The notes below the pieces were generated by a model. It worked only from the letters and a program-made list of their open reading frames with translations. It was not told the DNA's origin and ran no database searches. DNA of 64,000 nt, taken from NCBI RefSeq assembly GCF_051014685.1, contig NW_027478977.1, positions 1 to 64,000 of the forward strand. The letters are read 5' to 3'. This stretch comes from Ptiloglossa arizonensis. Taxonomy: Eukaryota; Arthropoda; Insecta; Hymenoptera; Colletidae. Both the position numbers and the translations under genes were made by a program. Positions 13,549 to 26,108 of the stretch are shown here, piece by piece (the first letter of the stretch is position 1; each line of letters begins with the position of its first letter).

Positions 13549-16500
13549 GAAAATTTTGATGGTTTCTCAACCATTCCTTAACTTCAAACACCCATATCTC
13601 GCGAACGGAATGAGGAACTCGAGAAACTCCTGTTGCATCTGAAAGCAGAAACTCGAGCGATTACAACCGTGTGTGTACTTTTCCCCTAGGCCATTCCACT
13701 TATTGGTTTCGAGTATCAGACTTGCGAAAATTTTGATGGTTTCTCAACCATTCCTTAACTTCAAACTCCCATATCTCGCGAACGGGTTGACGAACTCGAG
13801 AAATTCCTGTTGCATCTGAAAGCAGAAACTCACCCGATTACAACGGTATGTGTATTTTTGCCCTAGGCCATAGTAGTTATTGGTTTCGAGTATCACACTT
13901 GCGAAAATTTTGATGGTATCACAACCATTCCATAACTTCAAACTCCCATATCTCGCAAACGGATTGACGAACTCGAGAAGTTCCTGTTGCATCTGAAAGT
14001 AGAAACTCGCCCGATTACAACGGTATGTGTATTTTTCACCTAGGCCATGGTAGTTATTGGTTTCGAGTATCAGACTTGCGAAAATTTTGATGGTATCTCA
14101 ACCATTCCTTAACTTCAAACTCCCATATCTCGTGAACGGATTGACGAACTCCAGAATATCCTGTTGCTTCTGAAAGCAGAAACTCGTCCGATTACAACTG
14201 TATGTGTATTTTTGCCCTAGGCCATAGTAGTTATTGGTTTCGAGTATCAGACATGCGAAAATTTTGATGGTTTCTCAACCATTTCTTAACCTCAGACTCC
14301 CATATCTCGCGAACGGATTGACGAACTCGAGAAATTCTGATGCATCTGAAAGCAGAAACTCACCCTATTACAATGCTGTGTGTACTTTTCCCCTAGGCCA
14401 CTCCAGTTATTGGTTTCGAGTATCAGACTTGCGAAAATTTTGATGGTTTCTCGACCATTCCTTAACTTCAAAACCCCATATCTCGCGAGCGGATTGACGA
14501 ACTCGAGAAATTCCTATTGCATCTGAAAGCAGAAACTCACCCGATTACAACGGTATGTGTATTTTTGCCCTAGGCCATAGTAGTTATTGGTTTCGAGTAT
14601 CAGACTTGCGAAAATTTTGATGGTTTCTCAAACATTCCTTAAATTCAAACTCCCATATCTCGCGAACGGATTGACGAACTCCAGAATATCCTGTTGCTTC
14701 TGAAAGCAGAAACTCGTCCGATTACAACTGTATGTGTATTTTTGCCCTAGGCCCTAGTAGTTATTGGTTTCGAGTATCAGACTTGCGAAAATTTTGATGG
14801 TTTCTCAACCATTCCTTAATTTCAGACTCCCATATCTCGCGAACGGATTGTCGAACTCGAGAAATTCCTGTTGCATCTGAAAGCAGAAACTCACCCGATT
14901 ACAATGCTGTGTGTACTTTTCCCCTAGGCCATTCCAGTTATTGGTTTCCAGTATCAGACTTGCGAAAATTTTGATGGTTTCTCAACCATTCCTTAACTTC
15001 AAACTCCCATATCTCGCGAGCGGATTGACGAACTCGAGAAATTCCTATTGCATCTGAAAGCAGAAACTCGCCCGATTACAACGGTATGTGTATTTTTTCC
15101 CTAGGCCATAGTAGTTATTGGTTTCGAGTAACTGACTTGCGAAAATTTTGATGGTTTCTCAACCATTCCTTAATTTCAGATTCTCATATCTAGCGAACGG
15201 ATTGTCGAACTCGAGAAAATCCTGCAAGCATCTGAAAGCAGAAACTCGTCCGATTACAACTGTATGTGTATTTTTGCCCTGGGCCGTAGTAGTTATTGGT
15301 TTCGAGTATCAGACATGCGAAGATTTTGATGGTTTCTCAACCATTTCTTAACCTCAGACTCCCATATCTCGCGAACGGATTGACGAACTCGAGAAACTCC
15401 TGTTGCATCTGAAAGCAGAAACCCACCCGAATACAATGCTGTGTGTACTTTTCCCCTAGGCCATTCCAGTTATTGGTTTCGAGTATCAGACTTGCGAAAA
15501 TTTTGATGGTTTCTCGACCATTCCTTAACTTCAGACTAACATATCTCGCGAACGGATTAACGAACTCGAGAAATTCCTGTTGCATCTGAAAGCAGACACT
15601 CCCCCGATTACAACGGTATGTGTATTTATGCCCTAGGCGATAGTAGTTATTGGTTTCGAGTATCAGTCGTGCGAAAATTTTGATGGTTTCTCAACCATTC
15701 CTTAACTTCAAACTCCCATATCTCGCGAACGGGTTGACGAACTCGAGAAATTCCTGTTGCATCTGAAAGCAGAAACTCACCCGATTACAACGGTATGTGT
15801 TTTTTTCCCCTAGGCCATTGTAGTTATTGGTTTCGAGTATCAGACTTGCGAAAATTTTGATGGTTTCTCAACCATTACTTAACTTCAAATTCCCATATCT
15901 CGCGAACGAATTGACGAACTCGAGAAGCTCCTGTTGCATCTGAAAGCAGATACTCGCCCGATTACAACGGTATGTGTATTTTTCACCTAGCCCATTGTAG
16001 TTATTGGTTTCGAGTATCAGACTTGCGACAATTTTGATGGTATCTCAACCATTCCTTAACTTCAAACTCCCATATCTCGTGGACGGATTGACGAACTCCA
16101 GAATATCCTGTTGCTTCTGAAAGCAGAAACTCGTCCGATTACAACTGTATGTGTATTTTTGCCCTAGGCCATAGTAGTTATTGGTTTCGAGTATCAGACA
16201 TGCGAAAATTTTGATGGTTTCTCAACCATTTCTTAACCTCAGACTCCCATATCTCGCGAACGGATTGACGAACTCGAGAAATTCTGTTGCATCTGAAAGC
16301 AGAAACTCACCCGATTACAATGCTGTGTGTACTTTTCCCATAGGCCATTCCAGTTATTGGTATCGAGTATCAGACTTGCGAAAATTTTGATGGTTTCTCG
16401 ACCATTCCTTAAATTCAAACTCCCATATCTCGCGAACCGATTGACGAACTCGAGAAATTCCTATTGCATCTGAAAGCAGAAACTCGCCCTATTACAACGG

Positions 16501-17617
16501 TATGTGTATTTTTGCACTAGGCCACAGTAGTTATCGGTTTCGAGTATCAGACTTGCGAAAATTTTGATGGTTTCTCAAACATTCCTTCACTTCAAACTCC
16601 CATATCTCACGAACGGATTGACGAACTCGAGAAGTTCCTGTTGCATCTGAAAGCAGAAACTCGTCCGATTACAACGGTATGCGTATTTTTGCCCTAGGCC
16701 ATAGTAGTTATTGGTTTCGAGTATCAGACTTGCGAAAATTTTGATGGTTTCTCAACCATTCCATAACTTCAAACACCCATATCTCGCGAGCGGATTGACG
16801 AACTCGAGAAATTCCTGTTGCACCTGAAAGCAGAAACCCGCCTGATTGCAATGGCATGTGTATTTTTGCCCTAGGCCATAGTAGTTATTGGTTTCGATAT
16901 CAGACTTGCGAAAATTTTGATGGTTTCTCAACCATTCCTTAAATTCAGACTCCCATATCTCGCGAACGGATTGTCGAAATCGAGAAATTCCTGTTGCATC
17001 TGAAAGCAGAAACACGCCCGATTACAACGGTATGTGTATTTTTGCCCTAGGCCATAGTAGTTAATGGTATCGAGTATCAGACTTGCGAAAATTTTGATGG
17101 TTTCTCAACCATTCCTTAATTTCAGACTCCCATATCTCGCGAACGGATTGACGAACTCGAGAAATTCCTGTTGCATCTGAAAGTAGAAACTCGCCCGATT
17201 ACAACGGTATGTGTATTATTGCCCTGGGCCATAGTAGTTATTGGTTTCGAGTATCACACTTGCGAAAATTTTGATGGTATCACAACCATTCCATAACTTC
17301 AAACTCCCATATCTCGCAAACGGATTGACGAACTCGAGAAATTCCTGTTGCATCTGAAAGTAGAAACTCGCCCGATTACAACGGTATGTGTATTTTTCAC
17401 CTAGGCCATTGTAGTTATTGGTTTCGAGTATCAGTCGTGCGAAAATTTTGATGGTTTCTCAACCATTCCTTAACTTCAAACTCCCATATCTCGCGAACGG
17501 GTTGACGAACTCGAGAAATTCCTGTTGCATCTGAAAGCAGAAACTCACCCGATTACAACGGTATGTGTTTTTTTCCCCTAGGCCATTGTAGTTATTGGTT
17601 TCGAGTATCAGACTTGC
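13549..17617 (+). repeat. Block B 23-monomer composite HOR, copy 1 (4,069 bp)
   Basis: A 13-monomer unit (13549-15849), near-identical to the preceding unit, is followed by a 10-monomer unit (15850-17617, 1,768 bp). The ten-monomer unit opens with CATTACTTAACTTCAAATTCC and includes GCGACAATTTTGATGG, GCACTAGGCCACAG and CGCCTGATTGCAATGG. It is 2 bp short of 10 x 177 because one monomer has GAAATTCTGTTGC and another has TTCGATATCAG. The composite repeats at +4,069. Confidence 0.92.
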
Positions 17618-20600
17618 GAAAATTTTGATGGTTTCTCAACCATTCCTTAACTTCAAACACCCATATCTCGCGAACGGAATGAGGAACTCGAGAAACTCCT
17701 GTTGCATCTGAAAGCAGAAACTCGAGCGATTACAACCGTGTGTGTACTTTTCCCCTAGGCCATTCCACTTATTGGTTTCGAGTATCAGACTTGCGAAAAT
17801 TTTGATGGTTTCTCAACCATTCCTTAACTTCAAACTCCCATATCTCGCGAACGGGTTGACGAACTCGAGAAATTCCTGTTGCATCTGAAAGCAGAAACTC
17901 ACCCGATTACAACGGTATGTGTATTTTTGCCCTAGGCCATAGTAGTTATTGGTTTCGAGTATCACACTTGCGAAAATTTTGATGGTATCACAACCATTCC
18001 ATAACTTCAAACTCCCATATCTCGCAAACGGATTGACGAACTCGAGAAGTTCCTGTTGCATCTGAAAGTAGAAACTCGCCCGATTACAACGGTATGTGTA
18101 TTTTTCACCTAGGCCATGGTAGTTATTGGTTTCGAGTATCAGACTTGCGAAAATTTTGATGGTATCTCAACCATTCCTTAACTTCAAACTCCCATATCTC
18201 GTGAACGGATTGACGAACTCCAGAATATCCTGTTGCTTCTGAAAGCAGAAACTCGTCCGATTACAACTGTATGTGTATTTTTGCCCTAGGCCATAGTAGT
18301 TATTGGTTTCGAGTATCAGACATGCGAAAATTTTGATGGTTTCTCAACCATTTCTTAACCTCAGACTCCCATATCTCGCGAACGGATTGACGAACTCGAG
18401 AAATTCTGATGCATCTGAAAGCAGAAACTCACCCTATTACAATGCTGTGTGTACTTTTCCCCTAGGCCACTCCAGTTATTGGTTTCGAGTATCAGACTTG
18501 CGAAAATTTTGATGGTTTCTCGACCATTCCTTAACTTCAAAACCCCATATCTCGCGAGCGGATTGACGAACTCGAGAAATTCCTATTGCATCTGAAAGCA
18601 GAAACTCACCCGATTACAACGGTATGTGTATTTTTGCCCTAGGCCATAGTAGTTATTGGTTTCGAGTATCAGACTTGCGAAAATTTTGATGGTTTCTCAA
18701 ACATTCCTTAAATTCAAACTCCCATATCTCGCGAACGGATTGACGAACTCCAGAATATCCTGTTGCTTCTGAAAGCAGAAACTCGTCCGATTACAACTGT
18801 ATGTGTATTTTTGCCCTAGGCCCTAGTAGTTATTGGTTTCGAGTATCAGACTTGCGAAAATTTTGATGGTTTCTCAACCATTCCTTAATTTCAGACTCCC
18901 ATATCTCGCGAACGGATTGTCGAACTCGAGAAATTCCTGTTGCATCTGAAAGCAGAAACTCACCCGATTACAATGCTGTGTGTACTTTTCCCCTAGGCCA
19001 TTCCAGTTATTGGTTTCCAGTATCAGACTTGCGAAAATTTTGATGGTTTCTCAACCATTCCTTAACTTCAAACTCCCATATCTCGCGAGCGGATTGACGA
19101 ACTCGAGAAATTCCTATTGCATCTGAAAGCCGAAACTCGCCCGATTACAACGGTATGTGTATTTTTTCCCTAGGCCATAGTAGTTATTGGTTTCGAGTAA
19201 CTGACTTGCGAAAATTTTGATGGTTTCTCAACCATTCCTTAATTTCAGATTCTCATATCTAGCGAACGGATTGTCGAACTCGAGAAAATCCTGCAAGCAT
19301 CTGAAAGCAGAAACTCGTCCGATTACAACTGTATGTGTATTTTTGCCCTGGGCCGTAGTAGTTATTGGTTTCGAGTATCAGACATGCGAAGATTTTGATG
19401 GTTTCTCAACCATTTCTTAACCTCAGACTCCCATATCTCGCGAACGGATTGACGAACTCGAGAAACTCCTGTTGCATCTGAAAGCAGAAACCCACCCGAA
19501 TACAATGCTGTGTGTACTTTTCCCCTAGGCCATTCCAGTTATTGGTTTCGAGTATCAGACTTGCGAAAATTTTGATGGTTTCTCGACCATTCCTTAACTT
19601 CAGACTAACATATCTCGCGAACGGATTAACGAACTCGAGAAATTCCTGTTGCATCTGAAAGCAGACACTCCCCCGATTACAACGGTATGTGTATTTATGC
19701 CCTAGGCGATAGTAGTTATTGGTTTCGAGTATCAGTCGTGCGAAAATTTTGATGGTTTCTCAACCATTCCTTAACTTCAAACTCCCATATCTCGCGAACG
19801 GGTTGACGAACTCGAGAAATTCCTGTTGCATCTGAAAGCAGAAACTCACCCGATTACAACGGTATGTGTTTTTTTCCCCTAGGCCATTGTAGTTATTGGT
19901 TTCGAGTATCAGACTTGCGAAAATTTTGATGGTTTCTCAACCATTACTTAACTTCAAATTCCCATATCTCGCGAACGAATTGACGAACTCGAGAAGCTCC
20001 TGTTGCATCTGAAAGCAGATACTCGCCCGATTACAACGGTATGTGTATTTTTCACCTAGCCCATTGTAGTTATTGGTTTCGAGTATCAGACTTGCGACAA
20101 TTTTGATGGTATCTCAACCATTCCTTAACTTCAAACTCCCATATCTCGTGGACGGATTGACGAACTCCAGAATATCCTGTTGCTTCTGAAAGCAGAAACT
20201 CGTCCGATTACAACTGTATGTGTATTTTTGCCCTAGGCCATAGTAGTTATTGGTTTCGAGTATCAGACATGCGAAAATTTTGATGGTTTCTCAACCATTT
20301 CTTAACCTCAGACTCCCATATCTCGCGAACGGATTGACGAACTCGAGAAATTCTGTTGCATCTGAAAGCAGAAACTCACCCGATTACAATGCTGTGTGTA
20401 CTTTTCCCATAGGCCATTCCAGTTATTGGTATCGAGTATCAGACTTGCGAAAATTTTGATGGTTTCTCGACCATTCCTTAAATTCAAACTCCCATATCTC
20501 GCGAACCGATTGACGAACTCGAGAAATTCCTATTGCATCTGAAAGCAGAAACTCGCCCTATTACAACGGTATGTGTATTTTTGCACTAGGCCACAGTAGT

Positions 20601-21686
20601 TATCGGTTTCGAGTATCAGACTTGCGAAAATTTTGATGGTTTCTCAAACATTCCTTCACTTCAAACTCCCATATCTCACGAACGGATTGACGAACTCGAG
20701 AAGTTCCTGTTGCATCTGAAAGCAGAAACTCGTCCGATTACAACGGTATGCGTATTTTTGCCCTAGGCCATAGTAGTTATTGGTTTCGAGTATCAGACTT
20801 GCGAAAATTTTGATGGTTTCTCAACCATTCCATAACTTCAAACACCCATATCTCGCGAGCGGATTGACGAACTCGAGAAATTCCTGTTGCACCTGAAAGC
20901 AGAAACCCGCCTGATTGCAATGGCATGTGTATTTTTGCCCTAGGCCATAGTAGTTATTGGTTTCGATATCAGACTTGCGAAAATTTTGATGGTTTCTCAA
21001 CCATTCCTTAAATTCAGACTCCCATATCTCGCGAACGGATTGTCGAAATCGAGAAATTCCTGTTGCATCTGAAAGCAGAAACACGCCCGATTACAACGGT
21101 ATGTGTATTTTTGCCCTAGGCCATAGTAGTTAATGGTATCGAGTATCAGACTTGCGAAAATTTTGATGGTTTCTCAACCATTCCTTAATTTCAGACTCCC
21201 ATATCTCGCGAACGGATTGACGAACTCGAGAAATTCCTGTTGCATCTGAAAGTAGAAACTCGCCCGATTACAACGGTATGTGTATTATTGCCCTGGGCCA
21301 TAGTAGTTATTGGTTTCGAGTATCACACTTGCGAAAATTTTGATGGTATCACAACCATTCCATAACTTCAAACTCCCATATCTCGCAAACGGATTGACGA
21401 ACTCGAGAAATTCCTGTTGCATCTGAAAGTAGAAACTCGCCCGATTACAACGGTATGTGTATTTTTCACCTAGGCCATTGTAGTTATTGGTTTCGAGTAT
21501 CAGTCGTGCGAAAATTTTGATGGTTTCTCAACCATTCCTTAACTTCAAACTCCCATATCTCGCGAACGGGTTGACGAACTCGAGAAATTCCTGTTGCATC
21601 TGAAAGCAGAAACTCACCCGATTACAACGGTATGTGTTTTTTTCCCCTAGGCCATTGTAGTTATTGGTTTCGAGTATCAGACTTGC
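17618..21686 (+). repeat. Block B 23-monomer composite HOR, copy 2 (4,069 bp)
   Basis: 13-monomer part at 17618-19918 and 10-monomer part at 19919-21686, in the same order as the previous copy at an offset of 4,069. Differences I noticed are few. One private change is C at 19131 (GAAAGCCGAAACTCG, against GAAAGCAG at 15062). Such private variants argue that this is a real second copy and not an assembly echo. Confidence 0.92.
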
Positions 21687-24600
21687 GAAAATTTTGATGG
21701 TTTCTCAACCATTACTTAACTTCAAATTCCCATATCTCGCGAACGGATTGACGAACTCGAGAAGTTCCTGTTGCATCTGAAAGTAGAAACTCGCCCGATT
21801 ACAACGGTATGTGTATTTTTCACCTAGGCCATGGTAGTTATTGGTTTCGAGTATCAGACTTGCGAAAATTTTGATGGTATCTCAACCATTCCTTAACTTC
21901 AAACTCCCATATCTCGTGAACGGATTGACGAACTCCAGAATATCCTGTTGCTTCTGAAAGCAGAAACTCGTCCGATTACAACTGTATGTGTATTTTTGCC
22001 CTAGGCCATAGTAGTTATTGGTTTCGAGTATCAGACATGCGAAAATTTTGATGGTTTCTCAACCATTTCTTAACCTCAGACTCCCATATCTCGCGAACGG
22101 ATTGACGAACTCGAGAAATTCTGATGCATCTGAAAGCAGAAACTCACCCTATTACAATGCTGTGTGTACTTTTCCCCTAGGCCACTCCAGTTATTGGTTT
22201 CGAGTATCAGACTTGCGAAAATTTTGATGGTTTCTCGACCATTCCTTAACTTCAAAACCCCATATCTCGCGAGCGGATTGACGAACTCGAGAAATTCCTA
22301 TTGCATCTGAAAGCAGAAACTCACCCGATTACAACGGTATGTGTATTTTTGCCCTAGGCCATAGTAGTTATTGGTTTCGAGTATCAGACTTGCGAAAATT
22401 TTGATGGTTTCTCAAACATTCCTTAAATTCAAACTCCCATATCTCGCGAACGGATTGACGAACTCCAGAATATCCTGTTGCTTCTGAAAGCAGAAACTCG
22501 TCCGATTACAACTGTATGTGTATTTTTGCCCTAGGCCCTAGTAGTTATTGGTTTCGAGTATCAGACTTGCGAAAATTTTGATGGTTTCTCAACCATTCCT
22601 TAATTTCAGACTCCCATATCTCGCGAACGGATTGTCGAACTCGAGAAATTCCTGTTGCATCTGAAAGCAGAAACTCACCCGATTACAATGCTGTGTGTAC
22701 TTTTCCCCTAGGCCATTCCAGTTATTGGTTTCCAGTATCAGACTTGCGAAAATTTTGATGGTTTCTCAACCATTCCTTAACTTCAAACTCCCATATCTCG
22801 CGAGCGGATTGACGAACTCGAGAAATTCCTATTGCATCTGAAAGCAGAAACTCGCCCGATTACAACGGTATGTGTATTTTTTCCCTAGGCCATAGTAGTT
22901 ATTGGTTTCGAGTAACTGACTTGCGAAAATTTTGATGGTTTCTCAACCATTCCTTAATTTCAGATTCTCATATCTAGCGAACGGATTGTCGAACTCGAGA
23001 AAATCCTGCAAGCATCTGAAAGCAGAAACTCGTCCGATTACAACTGTATGTGTATTTTTGCCCTGGGCCGTAGTAGTTATTGGTTTCGAGTATCAGACAT
23101 GCGAAGATTTTGATGGTTTCTCAACCATTTCTTAACCTCAGACTCCCATATCTCGCGAACGGATTGACGAACTCGAGAAACTCCTGTTGCATCTGAAAGC
23201 AGAAACCCACCCGAATACAATGCTGTGTGTACTTTTCCCCTAGGCCATTCCAGTTATTGGTTTCGAGTATCAGACTTGCGAAAATTTTGATGGTTTCTCG
23301 ACCATTCCTTAACTTCAGACTAACATATCTCGCGAACGGATTAACGAACTCGAGAAATTCCTGTTGCATCTGAAAGCAGACACTCCCCCGATTACAACGG
23401 TATGTGTATTTATGCCCTAGGCGATAGTAGTTATTGGTTTCGAGTATCAGTCGTGCGAAAATTTTGATGGTTTCTCAACCATTCCTTAACTTCAAACTCC
23501 CATATCTCGCGAACGGGTTGACGAACTCGAGAAATTCCTGTTGCATCTGAAAGCAGAAACTCACCCGATTACAACGGTATGTGTTTTTTTCCCCTAGGCC
23601 ATTGTAGTTATTGGTTTCGAGTATCAGACTTGCGAAAATTTTGATGGTTTCTCAACCATTACTTAACTTCAAATTCCCATATCTCGCGAACGAATTGACG
23701 AACTCGAGAAGCTCCTGTTGCATCTGAAAGCAGATACTCGCCCGATTACAACGGTATGTGTATTTTTCACCTAGCCCATTGTAGTTATTGGTTTCGAGTA
23801 TCAGACTTGCGACAATTTTGATGGTATCTCAACCATTCCTTAACTTCAAACTCCCATATCTCGTGGACGGATTGACGAACTCCAGAATATCCTGTTGCTT
23901 CTGAAAGCAGAAACTCGTCCGATTACAACTGTATGTGTATTTTTGCCCTAGGCCATAGTAGTTATTGGTTTCGAGTATCAGACATGCGAAAATTTTGATG
24001 GTTTCTCAACCATTTCTTAACCTCAGACTCCCATATCTCGCGAACGGATTGACGAACTCGAGAAATTCTGTTGCATCTGAAAGCAGAAACTCACCCGATT
24101 ACAATGCTGTGTGTACTTTTCCCATAGGCCATTCCAGTTATTGGTATCGAGTATCAGACTTGCGAAAATTTTGATGGTTTCTCGACCATTCCTTAAATTC
24201 AAACTCCCATATCTCGCGAACCGATTGACGAACTCGAGAAATTCCTATTGCATCTGAAAGCAGAAACTCGCCCTATTACAACGGTATGTGTATTTTTGCA
24301 CTAGGCCACAGTAGTTATCGGTTTCGAGTATCAGACTTGCGAAAATTTTGATGGTTTCTCAAACATTCCTTCACTTCAAACTCCCATATCTCACGAACGG
24401 ATTGACGAACTCGAGAAGTTCCTGTTGCATCTGAAAGCAGAAACTCGTCCGATTACAACGGTATGCGTATTTTTGCCCTAGGCCATAGTAGTTATTGGTT
24501 TCGAGTATCAGACTTGCGAAAATTTTGATGGTTTCTCAACCATTCCATAACTTCAAACACCCATATCTCGCGAGCGGATTGACGAACTCGAGAAATTCCT

Positions 24601-25401
24601 GTTGCACCTGAAAGCAGAAACCCGCCTGATTGCAATGGCATGTGTATTTTTGCCCTAGGCCATAGTAGTTATTGGTTTCGATATCAGACTTGCGAAAATT
24701 TTGATGGTTTCTCAACCATTCCTTAAATTCAGACTCCCATATCTCGCGAACGGATTGTCGAAATCGAGAAATTCCTGTTGCATCTGAAAGCAGAAACACG
24801 CCCGATTACAACGGTATGTGTATTTTTGCCCTAGGCCATAGTAGTTAATGGTATCGAGTATCAGACTTGCGAAAATTTTGATGGTTTCTCAACCATTCCT
24901 TAATTTCAGACTCCCATATCTCGCGAACGGATTGACGAACTCGAGAAATTCCTGTTGCATCTGAAAGTAGAAACTCGCCCGATTACAACGGTATGTGTAT
25001 TATTGCCCTGGGCCATAGTAGTTATTGGTTTCGAGTATCACACTTGCGAAAATTTTGATGGTATCACAACCATTCCATAACTTCAAACTCCCATATCTCG
25101 CAAACGGATTGACGAACTCGAGAAATTCCTGTTGCATCTGAAAGTAGAAACTCGCCCGATTACAACGGTATGTGTATTTTTCACCTAGGCCATTGTAGTT
25201 ATTGGTTTCGAGTATCAGTCGTGCGAAAATTTTGATGGTTTCTCAACCATTCCTTAACTTCAAACTCCCATATCTCGCGAACGGGTTGACGAACTCGAGA
25301 AATTCCTGTTGCATCTGAAAGCAGAAACTCACCCGATTACAACGGTATGTGTTTTTTTCCCCTAGGCCATTGTAGTTATTGGTTTCGAGTATCAGACTTG
25401 C
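21687..25401 (+). repeat. Block B composite HOR, copy 3 with two monomers lost (3,715 bp)
   Basis: This is the same composite unit reduced to 21 monomers. Its first monomer (21687-21863) is chimeric: it begins like the first monomer of the 10-mer (CATTACTTAACTTCAAATTCC) and ends like the third monomer of the 13-mer (GAGAAGTTCC, GAAAGTAG, CACCTAGGCCATGG). The remainder follows the normal order to 23633. The 10-monomer unit then occupies 23634-25401. The loss of exactly 354 bp through a chimeric monomer is the expected product of in-register unequal exchange. Confidence 0.92.
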
Positions 25402-26108
25402 GAAAATTTTGATGGTTTCTCAACCATTACTTAACTTCAAATTCCCATATCTCGCGAACGAATTGACGAACTCGAGAAGCTCCTGTTGCATCTGAAAGCA
25501 GATACTCGCCCGATTACAACGGTATGTGTATTTTTCACCTAGCCCATTGTAGTTATTGGTTTCGAGTATCAGACTTGCGACAATTTTGATGGTATCTCAA
25601 CCATTCCTTAACTTCAAACTCCCATATCTCGTGGACGGATTGACGAACTCCAGAATATCCTGTTGCTTCTGAAAGCAGAAACTCGTCCGATTACAACTGT
25701 ATGTGTATTTTTGCCCTAGGCCATAGTAGTTATTGGTTTCGAGTATCAGACATGCGAAAATTTTGATGGTTTCTCAACCATTTCTTAACCTCAGACTCCC
25801 ATATCTCGCGAACGGATTGACGAACTCGAGAAATTCTGTTGCATCTGAAAGCAGAAACTCACCCGATTACAATGCTGTGTGTACTTTTCCCATAGGCCAT
25901 TCCAGTTATTGGTATCGAGTATCAGACTTGCGAAAATTTTGATGGTTTCTCGACCATTCCTTAAATTCAAACTCCCATATCTCGCGAACCGATTGACGAA
26001 CTCGAGAAATTCCTATTGCATCTGAAAGCAGAAACTCGCCCTATTACAACGGTATGTGTATTTTTGCACTAGGCCACAGTAGTTATCGGTTTCGAGTATC
26101 AGACTTGC
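25402..26108 (+). repeat. Block B partial 10-monomer unit, right edge of block
   Basis: Four monomers restart the 10-monomer unit at +1,768 from 23634, ending with the GCGAACCGATT / GCACTAGGCCACAG monomer. The expected next monomer (CAAACATTCCTTCACTTC) is missing, and the sequence jumps at about 26109 to a CCATAACTTCAAACACCC monomer with GCGTGCGG. This edge is itself included in the 9.2 kb duplication, as the same GCACTAGGCCACAG stretch occurs at 35267. Confidence 0.88.
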
